A program made the translations under genes and the position numbers. A DNA stretch of 40,220 nt, taken from Lachnospiraceae bacterium (GTDB lineage Bacteria > Bacillota > Clostridia > Lachnospirales > Lachnospiraceae). Of the stretch, positions 27,183 to 36,324 are shown piece after piece (positions within the stretch are counted from its first letter, which is position 1; each line of letters starts with the position of its first letter). The DNA is taken from the NCBI GenBank assembly GCA_022776305.1, contig JALFIB010000036.1, forward strand, positions 1 through 40,220, given 5' to 3'. A model generated the notes under the pieces. The model worked only from the letters and a program-made list of their open reading frames with translations. It was not told where the DNA came from and made no database searches.

Positions 27183-28191
27183 CTGCCAGAATCTCTTTAT
27201 AATCTTTCAGGTTTTTCGCGAGAAGCTCCGGCGTATTCAAATGGTATGGACATTTGCTCATACACTGTTCACAGTGGAGGCACTCTTCGATCTTCATCAT
27301 TTTTGCCTGCATTTCCGGTGTAAGCTGGGCAGCTGACGGGGCGCGGCGGATCATCAGCGACATCCGGGCGCAGTTATTGATCTCAATCCCGGCCGGACAT
27401 GGCATACAATAACCACATCCACGGCAGAATTCTCCCATCAGTTCTTTCCTGTCATGTTCGATCACGGCACGAATCTCATCTGTCATCTGCGGCGGGCAAT
27501 CAATATAGGACAAGAATTCCTCCATTTCGCTCATGCGCTGTACGCCCCAGATGGGAAGCACATTGTCATACTGTGCTTCAAAGGCATAGGCTGCAGCAGA
27601 ATTTGTGATCAGTCCGCCTGAAAGGGCTTTCATAGCAATAAATCCCATGTCTTTTTCTTTACATGCGCGGACAAGCGCAATATCATCCTCCGTGGCCAGA
27701 TAGCAGAATGGGAACTGGAGTGTCTCGTAAAGCCCTGACTCAATTGCCTCATTTGCCACAGCCAGACGGTGGTTTGTAATACCGATATGGCGGATCTTTC
27801 CTTGCTTTTTCGCCTCCAGCATGCACTCGTACACGCCGCTGTCATCTCCCGGCTTCGGGCAGAAAGACGGATTGTGGAACTGGTAAATGTCTAAGTAATC
27901 TGTCTTTAAATTAGTCAGTGTGGTGTCAAGGTCTTTCCAGAAATCCTCCGGCTTCACAGCTGCTGTTTTTGATGATATGTAGACTTGGCTGCGGACATCT
28001 GACAGCGCAAGGCCCAGCTTATGTTCGCTGTCTGTGTAAAATCTGGCCGTATCAAAAAATGTCACCCCACGGTCGTAGGCCGTCCTGACAATCTTCACCG
28101 CCTCCTCATCGCTGATTCTCTGAATGGGAAGGGCTCCAAATCCATTTTTATTCACCACGATCTCTGTTTTTCCCAATCTGACTGTATCCAT
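27169..28191 (-). CDS. aldo/keto reductase with C-terminal 4Fe-4S domain
   Basis: 340 residues. The N-terminal TIM barrel keeps the AKR tetrad Asp47 (FFDTARFY), Tyr52, Lys75 (SSKTA) and His106 (YQFHN). The C-terminal 90 residues carry cysteine clusters CRGCGYCMPC and CLHCEQCMSKCP, typical of ferredoxin-like iron-sulfur binding in Clostridial AKRs. It probably reduces a carbonyl with NAD(P)H, with the cluster giving electron transfer or stability. It follows the AlaX-type gene by 32 bases. Confidence 0.92.
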   Translation of the reverse strand: MDTVRLGKTEIVVNKNGFGALPIQRISDEEAVKIVRTAYDRGVTFFDTARFYTDSEHKLGLALSDVRSQVYISSKTAAVKPEDFWKDLDTTLTNLKTDYLDIYQFHNPSFCPKPGDDSGVYECMLEAKKQGKIRHIGITNHRLAVANEAIESGLYETLQFPFCYLATEDDIALVRACKEKDMGFIAMKALSGGLITNSAAAYAFEAQYDNVLPIWGVQRMSEMEEFLSYIDCPPQMTDEIRAVIEHDRKELMGEFCRGCGYCMPCPAGIEINNCARMSLMIRRAPSAAQLTPEMQAKMMKIEECLHCEQCMSKCPYHLNTPELLAKNLKDYKEILAGKAY

Positions 28192-28223
28192 TTTTCTTCC
28201 TCCCTTTGATCTATTCCATTGTT

Positions 28224-29405
28224 TTATGATTCAAACATCCGAAGGATCTCTTCCTGCGTTCCTGTAAGGGATCCTTGTACCATTTCCGGCTTTCCGCCGC
28301 CTTTTCCGCTAAAAGCTTCATTCAGCTTCTTAGAAAGCTCCCGCACATCTTTTTGTTTGCTGCCAAGGATATACCGGTAGCCGTTCGCATCATTTCCCAC
28401 GAAAGCACCGCAAATACCGCTGCAGCGTTCCGTGGCATCATTGACAAAATTGCGGACAGCAATATTGTCAAAATCCTCCACAAAAATGCAGACGTAGGAA
28501 TCTTCCGCCTTGATCTCATCCAGCCTCTGTTTCAAATAAGATTCCTGAAGGTGATTCAGATGCTCCCGTATTTTCATCATCTGTTCTTTCTGGTGTACAA
28601 CAGCTTCTCCGATCTTGTCCGGTTTTGCGGAAAGGGCCACTGACACCTCCGTCACAGATTTTTGTTTTAACCGGTAATCCTCCAAAGCGCGCATACCGCT
28701 GACCATAGTCATACGGCAGCCGCCGCGGTGCTTGTCACAAGCCAGAATTTTAATCAGCCCGATCTCTCCGGTCCGGCTAAGGTGCGGAGCACAACAGGCA
28801 CATCGGTCGATTCCCGGGATATCCACGATCCTTACCTGGCCCTCGATCTCAATCTTGCTACGATACTCAAGGGTCTGAAGCTCTTCTTTTGAAGGATACA
28901 GGATGTTCACCTGTATATTGTCAAAAACTGCCTGGTTCGCCAATACCTCAACCTCTCGCACCTGCTCCTCATCAAGTTCACCGTTAAAATCCAATGTGGT
29001 CACTTCAGCACCAAGGTGAAAGCCAACATTATCATATCCATGAAGGCGATGTACGATGCCGGACAAAATGTGTTCTCCTGTATGCTGCTGCATCCGGCTA
29101 AACCGCTCCGCGAAATCAAGTTTTCCTGTTACATGGGCACCTACCTCAAAAGGTGCTTCTGTCATATGGCTAATGATACCTTCTTTTTCCTGCGTGTCCA
29201 GTACCCTGACATCGTCGATCCATCCGATATCCCCAAACTGCCCTCCTCCCTCAGGGAAAAAAGCAGTGCGGTCAAGCACCACGCGGTAGCCTTTTTTCTC
29301 TTTTTCACAAGATACCACCTCTGCCGTAAATTCTTTCATGTAACCATCTTTATAATACAATTTTTCTGTCGCATTTTTACGGTCTGTCATCAATTTTTCT
29401 TCCAT
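28224..29405 (-). CDS. alaX: alanyl-tRNA editing protein, AlaX-L type
   Basis: 393 residues. It contains the AlaRS second-additional-domain metal site: HxxxH (His108, His112 in QQHTGEHILSG) plus Cys204 and His208 in CACCAPH. The C-terminal DHHA1-like domain ends KGGGKPEMVQGS, as in AlaRS. Such proteins hydrolyse Ser-tRNA(Ala) or Gly-tRNA(Ala) in trans and protect translation fidelity. The start is taken as the annotated ATG with AGGAG 10 bases upstream; an internal ATG five codons on is possible. It is transcribed with the AKR gene. Confidence 0.92.
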   Translation of the reverse strand: MEEKLMTDRKNATEKLYYKDGYMKEFTAEVVSCEKEKKGYRVVLDRTAFFPEGGGQFGDIGWIDDVRVLDTQEKEGIISHMTEAPFEVGAHVTGKLDFAERFSRMQQHTGEHILSGIVHRLHGYDNVGFHLGAEVTTLDFNGELDEEQVREVEVLANQAVFDNIQVNILYPSKEELQTLEYRSKIEIEGQVRIVDIPGIDRCACCAPHLSRTGEIGLIKILACDKHRGGCRMTMVSGMRALEDYRLKQKSVTEVSVALSAKPDKIGEAVVHQKEQMMKIREHLNHLQESYLKQRLDEIKAEDSYVCIFVEDFDNIAVRNFVNDATERCSGICGAFVGNDANGYRYILGSKQKDVRELSKKLNEAFSGKGGGKPEMVQGSLTGTQEEILRMFES

Positions 29406-29432
29406 AATATATGTCTCCTCTCCATTACGTCC

Positions 29433-29461
29433 ATTTTCTTATAACTGTCTGAAAAAGTCAA
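29433..29461 (-). promoter_or_regulatory. possible promoter of the AlaX/AKR operon
   Basis: On the minus strand: TTGACT, spacer 17, GAAAAT (4 of 6). It lies 28 bases before the start codon. The -10 is weak. Confidence 0.4.
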
Positions 29462-29531
29462 GTGAAGGACGGGGCAATCCGTAAATCTCATTCCAAAACA
29501 AGCAAAGCCCTTACGTCGGCGAAGGATAAAA

Positions 29532-29575
29532 AAGAGGCTGCTGCAAAATATAAAAATACTCTGCAGCAGCCTCTT
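29532..29575 (-). terminator. terminator of copA
   Basis: A 14-bp perfect stem (AAGAGGCTGCTGCA with its complement), then a run of six T on the minus strand. Confidence 0.92.
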
Positions 29576-29590
29576 CTTTATCCTCCGCTT

Positions 29591-29800
29591 TTACTCGATA
29601 GAGGTTACCTCATAATCCTGATCCTCCACCGTTTTTTTCAGCACATCATCTGCAATCGTCCCATTTAATTTCACAACTGCAGTCCCGTTTCTGTAGCTGA
29701 CAACAGCCTCCTCTACCTGAGGCAGCGCCTCCAGACATTTCTTGACTCTTGCCTCGCAGTGTCCGCACATCATTCCGTTGATCTTCATTGTTTTTTCCAT
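29591..29800 (-). CDS. copZ: CopZ-like copper chaperone, nested in frame at the 3' end of copA
   Basis: A 69-residue heavy-metal-associated domain with MMCGHC metal motif. It is the C-terminus of the CopA fusion, but its Met codon at 29800 has a textbook ribosome binding site (AAGGAGA at 29809-29815, 8-base spacing). Free CopZ can thus be made from the same message. The lysine-rich stretch KKERKT just before it is the translation of that site, which suggests copA once stopped upstream and the genes fused by loss of the stop. Independent translation is inferred. Confidence 0.7.
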   Translation of the reverse strand: MEKTMKINGMMCGHCEARVKKCLEALPQVEEAVVSYRNGTAVVKLNGTIADDVLKKTVEDQDYEVTSIE

Positions 29801-32281
29801 TGTTTTTCTCTCCTTTTTATTTTGTTTGGTTTCTTTTTTTTGTTTGATTTTTTTATCCCGCCTTGTTTCATACATTTGAAACAGATTAAGCCTGAGGGCA
29901 TTGGTCACAACGCAAAAACTGGAAAGGCTCATGGCGGCTGCTCCGAACATGGGATTTAACTTCCATCCAAAAAGAGGATACCAGATTCCTGCCGCCAAAG
30001 GAATACCGATCACATTATAAATAAATGCCCAGAACAAGTTTTCATGGATATTGCGCAGTGTGGCACGGCTTAAACGGATGGCAGCCGGAACATCCAGCAG
30101 GCGGCTCTTCATCAGTACAAGGTCTGCGGCATCAATGGCTATATCGGTACCTGCCCCGATGGCAATGCCAATATCGGCCCGTGTCAATGCGGGAGCATCA
30201 TTGATGCCGTCTCCTACCATGGCCACCTTCCCCTGCTTCATCAAGGAACGGATCACACTTTCTTTTCCATCCGGAAGGACGCCTGCAATCACCTCATCCA
30301 CCCCTGCCTGTGCTCCGATGGCCCGGGCAGTCCTTTCATTATCACCGGTAAGCATAACCACACGGATGCCCATAATTTGAAGCTGTTTTACGGCTTCCCT
30401 GCTGTCTTCTTTCAGCACATCCGCTACTGCTATGATGCCCAAAAGCTTTCCATCCATAGCAAAAAACAACGGCGTTTTTCCCTCATTTGCCAATCGTTCA
30501 CTGATACTTTCCTCATCTGCAGTAATCTCGGCATGAGAACGGATAAATTTTAAGTTTCCTCCAGCAAGTGCCTTGCCTTTGTACGTTCCTGCCAGGCCAT
30601 TCCCCGGTACTGCTTTAAAATCACTGATCTCTTCCCTTGGAATCCCTTTTTTCTGGGCCGCATCAAGGATTGCTTTTGCAAGAGGATGTTCACTTTTCTG
30701 CTCTAAGGCGTATGCCAGCTGAAGCAATGTATCCTCCTTTGTCCCGTTCAATGGCACAAGGTCCGTCAGCTTCGGCTCACCACTGGTGATGGTTCCCGTT
30801 TTATCAAGGGCTACGATCTCTGTTTTTCCCGTCTCCTCCAGAGAAACTGCTGTTTTAAATAAAATGCCATGCTTTGCCCCCATTCCGTTGCCCACCATAA
30901 TTGCCACCGGTGTTGCCAGGCCAAGGGCACAAGGACAGCTGATCACAAGGACGGAAATTCCCCGGGCGAGGGCAAAACCGATAGATTGACTGGACAAAAG
31001 CCATGCCAGTACCGTCACCACTGCAATAGAAATTACAGCCGGAACAAAGACGCCGGAAACACGGTCAGCCACTTTCGCTATAGGTGCTTTGGTAGCCGCC
31101 GCATCACTTACCATCTGGATGATCTGAGCCAGCGTGGTGTCCTCCCCTACACGGGTCGCCTTGCATTTTAAAAATCCAGACTGGTTCAAGGTGGCAGCAG
31201 AAACCTTGTCTCCCCTCTGTTTGTCCACCGGAATACTTTCTCCTGTAAGAGCAGACTCATTGACTGCGCTGCTTCCTTCCACGACGATTCCGTCAACAGG
31301 AATATTTTCCCCTGGCCGCACGACAAAGAGGTCGTCAATCCCTACTTCTTCAATACTTACTTCCACCTCTTCCCCGTCACGCACAACGGTGGCTTTCTTC
31401 GGTGCAAGCTTCATCAGTCCTTTTAACGCATCGGTTGTACGCCCTTTTGATCGGGCTTCCAGCATTTTTCCCACCGTGATCAGTGTCAGGATCATAGCCG
31501 CAGACTCGAAATAAAATTCATGCATGTATTTCATCACAGCATCTGCATTCCCTCTCATCTGCGCGTCTGTCATAGCAAAAAGTACATAAGTGCTGTACAC
31601 AAAAGACGCACCGGATCCCAATGCCACCAGCGTATCCATATTTGGAGCGCGGTGGATCAAACCTTTAAAGCCACTGATAAAAAATTTCTGGTTGATCACC
31701 ATGATCGCCGTCGTAAATAAAAGCTGTATCAGACCCATGGCCACGTGGTTTCCCTCTAAAACCTGCGGCAGCGGCCACCCCCACATCATATGTCCCATAG
31801 AAAGGTACATGAGCGGAATCAGCAAAACAAGAGATGCGATCAGCCTCTTTTTCATAACAGGCGTCTCTCTATCCTGCAGCATCTCCTCATATTCGGCAGC
31901 CATATTCACAGCCTGTTTTGCAGCTGTTCCCGATTCTGATTCCGATCCTGCTTGAGCTCCTGAGCCTGCTTGAGGACCTGCTCCCACTTTGGATCCTGAG
32001 CTTGCTTGGGATCCTGAGCCTGCTTGAGGGCCTGCTCCCGCTTGGGTTCCTGAGCCGGATCTTGAACCTGTACGGTTTTTGCTACCTTTCAAAGAGGCGC
32101 CGTAACCAGCCGCTTCCACAGCCCGTATCACCTGCTCCGGCGACACATCCCCTTCCACTCCCATAGAATTCGTCAGCAGGCTGACGGAGCAGGAAGTTAC
32201 ACCGGGAACCTTTGAAACGACTTTTTCCACTCTGGAACTGCACGCCGCACAGCTCATTCCTGTCACAATATATTGCTGCAT
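29591..32281 (-). CDS. copA: copper-exporting P1B-type ATPase fused to C-terminal CopZ domain
   Basis: 896 residues. An N-terminal HMA domain (MSCAAC, 9-14) is followed by a Gly/Ser/Gln/Ala-rich linker (66-120) encoded by repetitive DNA. Then come the P-ATPase core: CPC in the membrane (449-451), DKTGT phosphorylation site (Asp493), the HP motif (532-533), GDGINDAP (690-697), and YN and MSLSS in the last helices, which mark the Cu(I) subgroup. After a Lys-rich bridge (805-827) a second HMA domain (MMCGHC, 837-842) ends the protein; a C-terminal HMA is unusual for bacterial CopA. It pumps Cu(I) out of the cell. CsoR-like operators lie in its promoter. Confidence 0.96.
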   Translation of the reverse strand: MQQYIVTGMSCAACSSRVEKVVSKVPGVTSCSVSLLTNSMGVEGDVSPEQVIRAVEAAGYGASLKGSKNRTGSRSGSGTQAGAGPQAGSGSQASSGSKVGAGPQAGSGAQAGSESESGTAAKQAVNMAAEYEEMLQDRETPVMKKRLIASLVLLIPLMYLSMGHMMWGWPLPQVLEGNHVAMGLIQLLFTTAIMVINQKFFISGFKGLIHRAPNMDTLVALGSGASFVYSTYVLFAMTDAQMRGNADAVMKYMHEFYFESAAMILTLITVGKMLEARSKGRTTDALKGLMKLAPKKATVVRDGEEVEVSIEEVGIDDLFVVRPGENIPVDGIVVEGSSAVNESALTGESIPVDKQRGDKVSAATLNQSGFLKCKATRVGEDTTLAQIIQMVSDAAATKAPIAKVADRVSGVFVPAVISIAVVTVLAWLLSSQSIGFALARGISVLVISCPCALGLATPVAIMVGNGMGAKHGILFKTAVSLEETGKTEIVALDKTGTITSGEPKLTDLVPLNGTKEDTLLQLAYALEQKSEHPLAKAILDAAQKKGIPREEISDFKAVPGNGLAGTYKGKALAGGNLKFIRSHAEITADEESISERLANEGKTPLFFAMDGKLLGIIAVADVLKEDSREAVKQLQIMGIRVVMLTGDNERTARAIGAQAGVDEVIAGVLPDGKESVIRSLMKQGKVAMVGDGINDAPALTRADIGIAIGAGTDIAIDAADLVLMKSRLLDVPAAIRLSRATLRNIHENLFWAFIYNVIGIPLAAGIWYPLFGWKLNPMFGAAAMSLSSFCVVTNALRLNLFQMYETRRDKKIKQKKETKQNKKERKTMEKTMKINGMMCGHCEARVKKCLEALPQVEEAVVSYRNGTAVVKLNGTIADDVLKKTVEDQDYEVTSIE
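31922..32074 (-). repeat. repetitive DNA coding the CopA Gly/Ser/Gln/Ala linker
   Basis: The coding stretch repeats blocks for GSGSQAG, GAGPQAG and similar, which gives a flexible linker between the metal-binding domain and the first membrane helix. Such repeats can change in length by slippage. Confidence 0.7.
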
Positions 32282-32429
32282 ACTGGTTTCCTCCTTTTAT
32301 GAATTAAAAGATGCCATGGAACAAATGGACATAGAATTTAGGCTCATTTGTCGGGCAACTCATTAAATGATGTCAGGGGCAAAAGTCATGAACCACGATG
32401 TGCTTGCGCATGAGTGGTTATATAACTTA

Positions 32430-32486
32430 ATACCCCTCATAGGTATCTTACAGAGAAAGTATATACCCCTGTATGGTATATTGCAA
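32430..32486 (-). promoter_or_regulatory. copA promoter with two CsoR-like operators
   Basis: On the minus strand: -35 TTGCAA (32481-32486), spacer 17, -10 TATACT (32458-32463). The site ATACCCCTGTATGGTAT (32463-32479) fills the spacer, and a second, ATACCCCTCATAGGTAT (32430-32446), lies 33 bases downstream, on the same helix face. The ATACCCC...GGTAT pattern is that of copper-sensing CsoR repressors. No csoR gene is in the window, so the regulator acts from elsewhere. Confidence 0.82.
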
Positions 32487-32535
32487 GTCTTTTTTGCTTC
32501 CTTTATGTGCTTTTTTAATCCTCCGCATATTTTCC

Positions 32536-32564
32536 TGCACATTTTGTGCAAGTTCTGTTATAAT
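32536..32564 (+). promoter_or_regulatory. promoter of the cytosine methyltransferase gene
   Basis: TGCACA (4 of 6), spacer 17, TATAAT. It starts transcription about 65 bases before the gene. With the copA promoter it fills the 356-base divergent gap 32282-32637. Confidence 0.65.
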
Positions 32565-32637
32565 GTAAGGAACGCAGAAAAGCCAGCCCCTGTGGCTGCT
32601 TCTTTTATAGACTGTATACGGATGAGGAGGAAATAGT

Positions 32638-34644
32638 ATGCCCACATTTATAGATTTGTTCGCCGGTGCAGGCGGATTCAGCGAAGGTTTTTTGCAGGCA
32701 GAATACAATGGCCTGCATTACGATTTCCTGCTGGCCAGCGACATAAATCCAACTTGTGAAGTAACACACCGCATGCGTTATAATTACCAATTAGGATTGG
32801 ATACGGAGTTTTTGACGAAAGACATCACGGATCCTGATTTTCCGGAAGTGATAAGGAGCAAGATCCGCCAGAAATATGGGGATAAACCCATCGATGTACT
32901 GCTCGGCGGTCCGCCATGCCAATCTTTCAGCCTTGCCGGTACCCGCAAAAAAAATGATAAGAAGGATGATCTCTTTTCTTATTATTTAAAGATCATCTCC
33001 CTGATCAAGCCAAAATATTTTGTAATGGAAAACGTCTACGGGATCCTGACAAAATACAACGGGAAAGTAAAAGAGCGGATCTTAAGCGAGATCAACAGCA
33101 TCATAGACGCAGATGCTTTAGAAGAATTTATAACCTTATCAGAACAATATATGAAACAGCTTGACAAAAACTGCCTGCCCTATCTGGAATGCACTTATGC
33201 CTGTGACAAGCTGCGCATTGCTCTGGAAAAAGAGTCTGTCATAAAGCAAAACAGCCAGAATTACCTCGGTGCATTGGAGGCCATCGAATCAGCCGAGATG
33301 TCCCCAGAGCAGTCTTCTTATCTTCTGGATTCCATTTTGCTGAAAAAACAGGAAATGTCCCTTTCCCAGCTGGATGGATATATCGACAGGCTTTCAGATA
33401 AATTTGTCAATGCCTTCCGCAACAGCAAAGCGGTAAAAGAAGAAGAGCGGAACATTGTACGTCAGGCGCTGAACCTGATCAAGCACCAGTATTCTCTTGA
33501 GAAGATCAATCAGGCGGTCAAGCGTGAGATCAATGCCTGCCAGCTCAATTCCAGTACGTATAAATCTGAGTTTGACGCCATGACAGACACTTTGGATGAA
33601 GAACACATCCTTTCCGTGTTCTATGATGCCTGTGAAAGCATCCATGCAAAGACCGATACCATCCATGGCATTTCTGCCATCGATGAAGTAAAGCTCGCCA
33701 TTCATATTTTATATGAACATGTATTGGACACCGTAAAACGCGTGGTGAATTTGCTCTCTCCATATTTAAGCGATCAGGAAATAGATTCTCTGAAAAAACT
33801 GGCAGATTCCATACGCCTTTACCATATCGATAAAGAAATTGTCCTGAACGCTTCTGACTATGGCGTCCCCCAGAACAGGCAGCGTGTTGTTTTCATCGGA
33901 TGCCGCAAGGACCAGCCTGTCATCAGGAAAATACCGCCAACTGTCACGGAATCTGAAAAAGTAACGGCTTCCGAGGCACTGGATGACCTGCTTTTTATCA
34001 AAAACAATTCCTGCGAAACAGCCTACGACCAAGGTTATTACGAGCAGGCAAACCAAAAACCAAAGCGCTGTATTTTAGGGCAGCTTGACAGTAAAAAGGG
34101 AGAGGAACAGCGCACTTATATCGACTGGTCAAAAAAGGGGCGTTTAAACCCCGACCGTTTCCCCAATATTAAGCAGCCCACTTATACATCCGTGAATTTC
34201 TGGGCTGACGCAGACCCGGATCAATTTCAGGCCATGGAGCTGGCAAACCATCAGACCTCCAACCAAAACGATCTTGTGCGGGAGCGCTATAAGCTGATGC
34301 GCACATACGGAAGCTGGATTGCAGCCAAAGAAGCGGTCCCGGATCATCCTGCATTTGCCACCAACAAGCGTAACTACTCCTGCCTCCGCGCGGATGCCCC
34401 CAGTACCACCATTATGACTTTAGGGGACGATTACGCACATTACGGGGAAGACCGCTCCCTTACAGTCCGGGAAATGGCAAGGCTGCAGTCTTTCGACGAC
34501 AGCTTCGTATTCCAGGGTAAGCGGACCACCGGCGGCGACAGGCGGAAGCTTGAAACACCCCAGTACACGCAGGTAGGCAACGCCATCCCTCCGCTTATGG
34601 CACACGCCATCGCACTTGAAATATTAAAGCATATCAAGGAATGA
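32638..34644 (+). CDS. DNA C5-cytosine methyltransferase with large internal insert
   Basis: 668 residues. SAM-binding motif I is FIDLFAGAGGFSEGF; the catalytic Cys94 is in GGPPCQSFS; motif VI is MENV (130-133); motif VIII is YGVPQNRQRVVFIG (about 408-421); motif IX is LTVREMARLQSF; motif X is QVGNAIPPLMA. Between motifs VI and VIII lie about 270 residues, against about 40 in M.HhaI. The extra is mostly helical and acidic/basic mixed. All catalytic blocks are intact, so it should be active. GAGGAGGA precedes the ATG. It converges with vsr; no restriction enzyme partner is adjacent. Confidence 0.94.
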   Translation: MPTFIDLFAGAGGFSEGFLQAEYNGLHYDFLLASDINPTCEVTHRMRYNYQLGLDTEFLTKDITDPDFPEVIRSKIRQKYGDKPIDVLLGGPPCQSFSLAGTRKKNDKKDDLFSYYLKIISLIKPKYFVMENVYGILTKYNGKVKERILSEINSIIDADALEEFITLSEQYMKQLDKNCLPYLECTYACDKLRIALEKESVIKQNSQNYLGALEAIESAEMSPEQSSYLLDSILLKKQEMSLSQLDGYIDRLSDKFVNAFRNSKAVKEEERNIVRQALNLIKHQYSLEKINQAVKREINACQLNSSTYKSEFDAMTDTLDEEHILSVFYDACESIHAKTDTIHGISAIDEVKLAIHILYEHVLDTVKRVVNLLSPYLSDQEIDSLKKLADSIRLYHIDKEIVLNASDYGVPQNRQRVVFIGCRKDQPVIRKIPPTVTESEKVTASEALDDLLFIKNNSCETAYDQGYYEQANQKPKRCILGQLDSKKGEEQRTYIDWSKKGRLNPDRFPNIKQPTYTSVNFWADADPDQFQAMELANHQTSNQNDLVRERYKLMRTYGSWIAAKEAVPDHPAFATNKRNYSCLRADAPSTTIMTLGDDYAHYGEDRSLTVREMARLQSFDDSFVFQGKRTTGGDRRKLETPQYTQVGNAIPPLMAHAIALEILKHIKE

Positions 34645-34778
34645 TCCGCCCGACAAAGGAGCCTAACGTCGGTTATTCGTGCTTTGCTCTATCAAAATCG
34701 CCGAAAGGAATGGTCCCGGGACATAAAACAGAATTTGTGTTTTAAATAAAGCAAAATATAAGTTTCTTTAAAAATAAA

Positions 34779-34829
34779 AAATGTGCTCTTCTTTCTCAGT
34801 CATACATAATGAGTAAGATAAGCACATTT
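34779..34829. terminator. bidirectional terminator between the methyltransferase gene and vsr
   Basis: AAATGTGCT (34779-34787) pairs with AGCACATTT (34821-34829), with an inner hairpin. T-rich runs follow on both strands, stronger on the minus strand behind vsr. Confidence 0.82.
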
Positions 34830-34844
34830 CTTATTTTGTCTCAA

Positions 34845-35345
34845 TCATTCCAGATAGCCATCTTTCTCCCAGTCATCTTCCTCGCTGGCTTCTTTCTCCC
34901 AGTCATCTTCCATGGATTCCAGTTTCTGCTCCAGAATGCATTCCTCAATTACACGGACACACTCATCCGTCCTTTTTGTTATGTCTTCTCCCCAAAAATG
35001 GATCACCGTCCATCCTAAAAATAAAAGCTTCTTATCATTTTCATGGTCTCGCTCCATATTTCGCAGGATCTTTTTTTCCCAATATTCCCCGTTGCTCCCC
35101 TTCAGAAGGCGCGGACGGAGCACAACCTCCCATTCCTTTCCATGGAAAAATTCACTGTCACAAAAAACAGCGATCTTATACTTCGTTAGGGCAATATCCG
35201 GCTTTCCCGGCAGTTCTTTATAATTCTTCCGGTACCGATACCCTTTTTTCCACAGCGCTTTACGCAGCTTGACCTCAATTGACGTATCCTTTCCGCGGAT
35301 ATTCGACATCACTTTATGTCTCTGTTCCTTCGTAAAAACATCCAT
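34845..35345 (-). CDS. vsr: very short patch repair (Vsr) mismatch endonuclease
   Basis: 166 residues. Vsr marks: MSNIRGKDTSIE near the N-terminus, GKPDI (metal-binding Asp50), FCDSEFFHGKEW and the later NMERDHENDKKLLFLGWTVIHFW in parts. Vsr nicks DNA 5' of T in T:G mismatches that arise by deamination of 5-methylcytosine, so pairing with a C5 methyltransferase is its usual context. The last 20 residues contain EDDWEK twice, from a 30-bp tandem duplication. A repeat array lies just before its start. Confidence 0.93.
   Translation of the reverse strand: MDVFTKEQRHKVMSNIRGKDTSIEVKLRKALWKKGYRYRKNYKELPGKPDIALTKYKIAVFCDSEFFHGKEWEVVLRPRLLKGSNGEYWEKKILRNMERDHENDKKLLFLGWTVIHFWGEDITKRTDECVRVIEECILEQKLESMEDDWEKEASEEDDWEKDGYLE
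34861..34911 (-). repeat. 30-bp-period duplication in the vsr 3' end
   Basis: A 21-base sequence coding for EDDWEK occurs at 34861-34881 and 34891-34911, identical, with a 30-base period that keeps the frame. Confidence 0.85.
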
Positions 35346-35346
35346 C

Positions 35347-35521
35347 TCATCCCCGCCTTATTAACACCATTTCATCCCCGTCTTATTAACGCCAGCTCAT
35401 CCCTGCTTTAATAACACCAGCTCATTCCCGTCTTATTAACGCCAGCTCATCTCTGCTTTAATAACACCAGCTCATTCCCGTCTTATTAATGCCAGCTCAT
35501 CCCTGCTTTAACAACATTTCC
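35347..35521 (-). repeat. seven 25-bp tandem repeats between the HAD phosphatase gene and vsr
   Basis: Seven contiguous 25-base units start at TCAT at 35347, 35372, 35397, 35422, 35447, 35472 and 35497. The plus-strand pattern is TCATYCCYGYYTTAWTAAC then RCCAGC. The last unit is the final codons and stop of the HAD gene. On the minus strand each unit contains a purine-rich GGGATGA-like block, so new start sites near a weak ribosome binding site recur in shifting frames. The array lies in the likely transcript leading to vsr. Confidence 0.9.
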
Positions 35522-36297
35522 AGCATATAGGCGATCCCGTCATGGTCATTGTCCTTCGTCACATATTCAAATTTCTCTTGGATGTCTTTTGGCGCATTTC
35601 CCATGGCAACGCCACATCCTACTGCCTGCAGCATTTCCATATCATTGTAATTGTCTCCGAAGGCAATGGTCTCCCGCACATCTGACTTCCAATGCTCACA
35701 CAGGATTTTGACAGCTTCCGCTTTGTTCACACCGAGATCCATGATTTCCAGTAATATGGGCGATGACCTTACTGTATTCACTTCAGGAAAGTTTTCTTTC
35801 AGCTGCATCTCGATCTCCGGAACCTGATCTTCCTCACAGATCAACAAGATCTTATGCACTTTTTCTTGGGGCAAAACAGAATCAATGCTACCTTCCCTTG
35901 CACAAGCCTCCACGATCCCCTCTTCCCGGACGATCCTCGGATCCTTCCTGTCCTTAACGATCCAATCATCTCCCGAAAAAATATTCCATGTCAAAGAAAA
36001 CTTCTTCGTCTCCAAAAACGAAATGATCTCTTTCGCCTTTGGCTGCGCCATTCCCTTTTGATAAACCACCGTTCCATCTTCATCCAGTATGTACGCCCCA
36101 CTGTAGGATATCACCGGGCAGCGGAAACCATTCTTCCTCATGATGGGAAATATCCCGGAAGGGCTTCGGGCAGATACAATCACGAATCGAATCCCTCGTT
36201 TTTCCAGACCAAGTATAGCCTCCCTTGTCATGGGAGTCACGACATGGCGGGAATTCAGCAAAGTCCCATCAATATCACTAAATACAATTTTATACAC
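35497..36297 (-). CDS. HAD-superfamily phosphatase, Cof type
   Basis: 266 residues. Motif I DIDGTLLNS (nucleophile Asp8, Asp10), motif II near FVIVSARS, a C2-type cap in the middle and motif IV FGDNYNDMEML. Cof-type enzymes remove phosphate from sugar phosphates, FMN or pyridoxal phosphate; the substrate is not deducible. The start is GTG with AGGAGGTG 12 bases upstream. The 3' end is the source of a 25-bp tandem array. Confidence 0.93.
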   Translation of the reverse strand: MYKIVFSDIDGTLLNSRHVVTPMTREAILGLEKRGIRFVIVSARSPSGIFPIMRKNGFRCPVISYSGAYILDEDGTVVYQKGMAQPKAKEIISFLETKKFSLTWNIFSGDDWIVKDRKDPRIVREEGIVEACAREGSIDSVLPQEKVHKILLICEEDQVPEIEMQLKENFPEVNTVRSSPILLEIMDLGVNKAEAVKILCEHWKSDVRETIAFGDNYNDMEMLQAVGCGVAMGNAPKDIQEKFEYVTKDNDHDGIAYMLEMLLKQG

Positions 36298-36324
36298 CTT
36301 TTATGTCCACCTCCTGCCCGGCAA

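Noticed and set aside
29801-29872. Frameshift or sequencing error joining copA and copZ
   Set aside because: The bridge is one open frame in phase with both parts, without a long ambiguous homopolymer at a frame switch. It cannot be fully excluded without raw reads, so the fusion is reported with that check.
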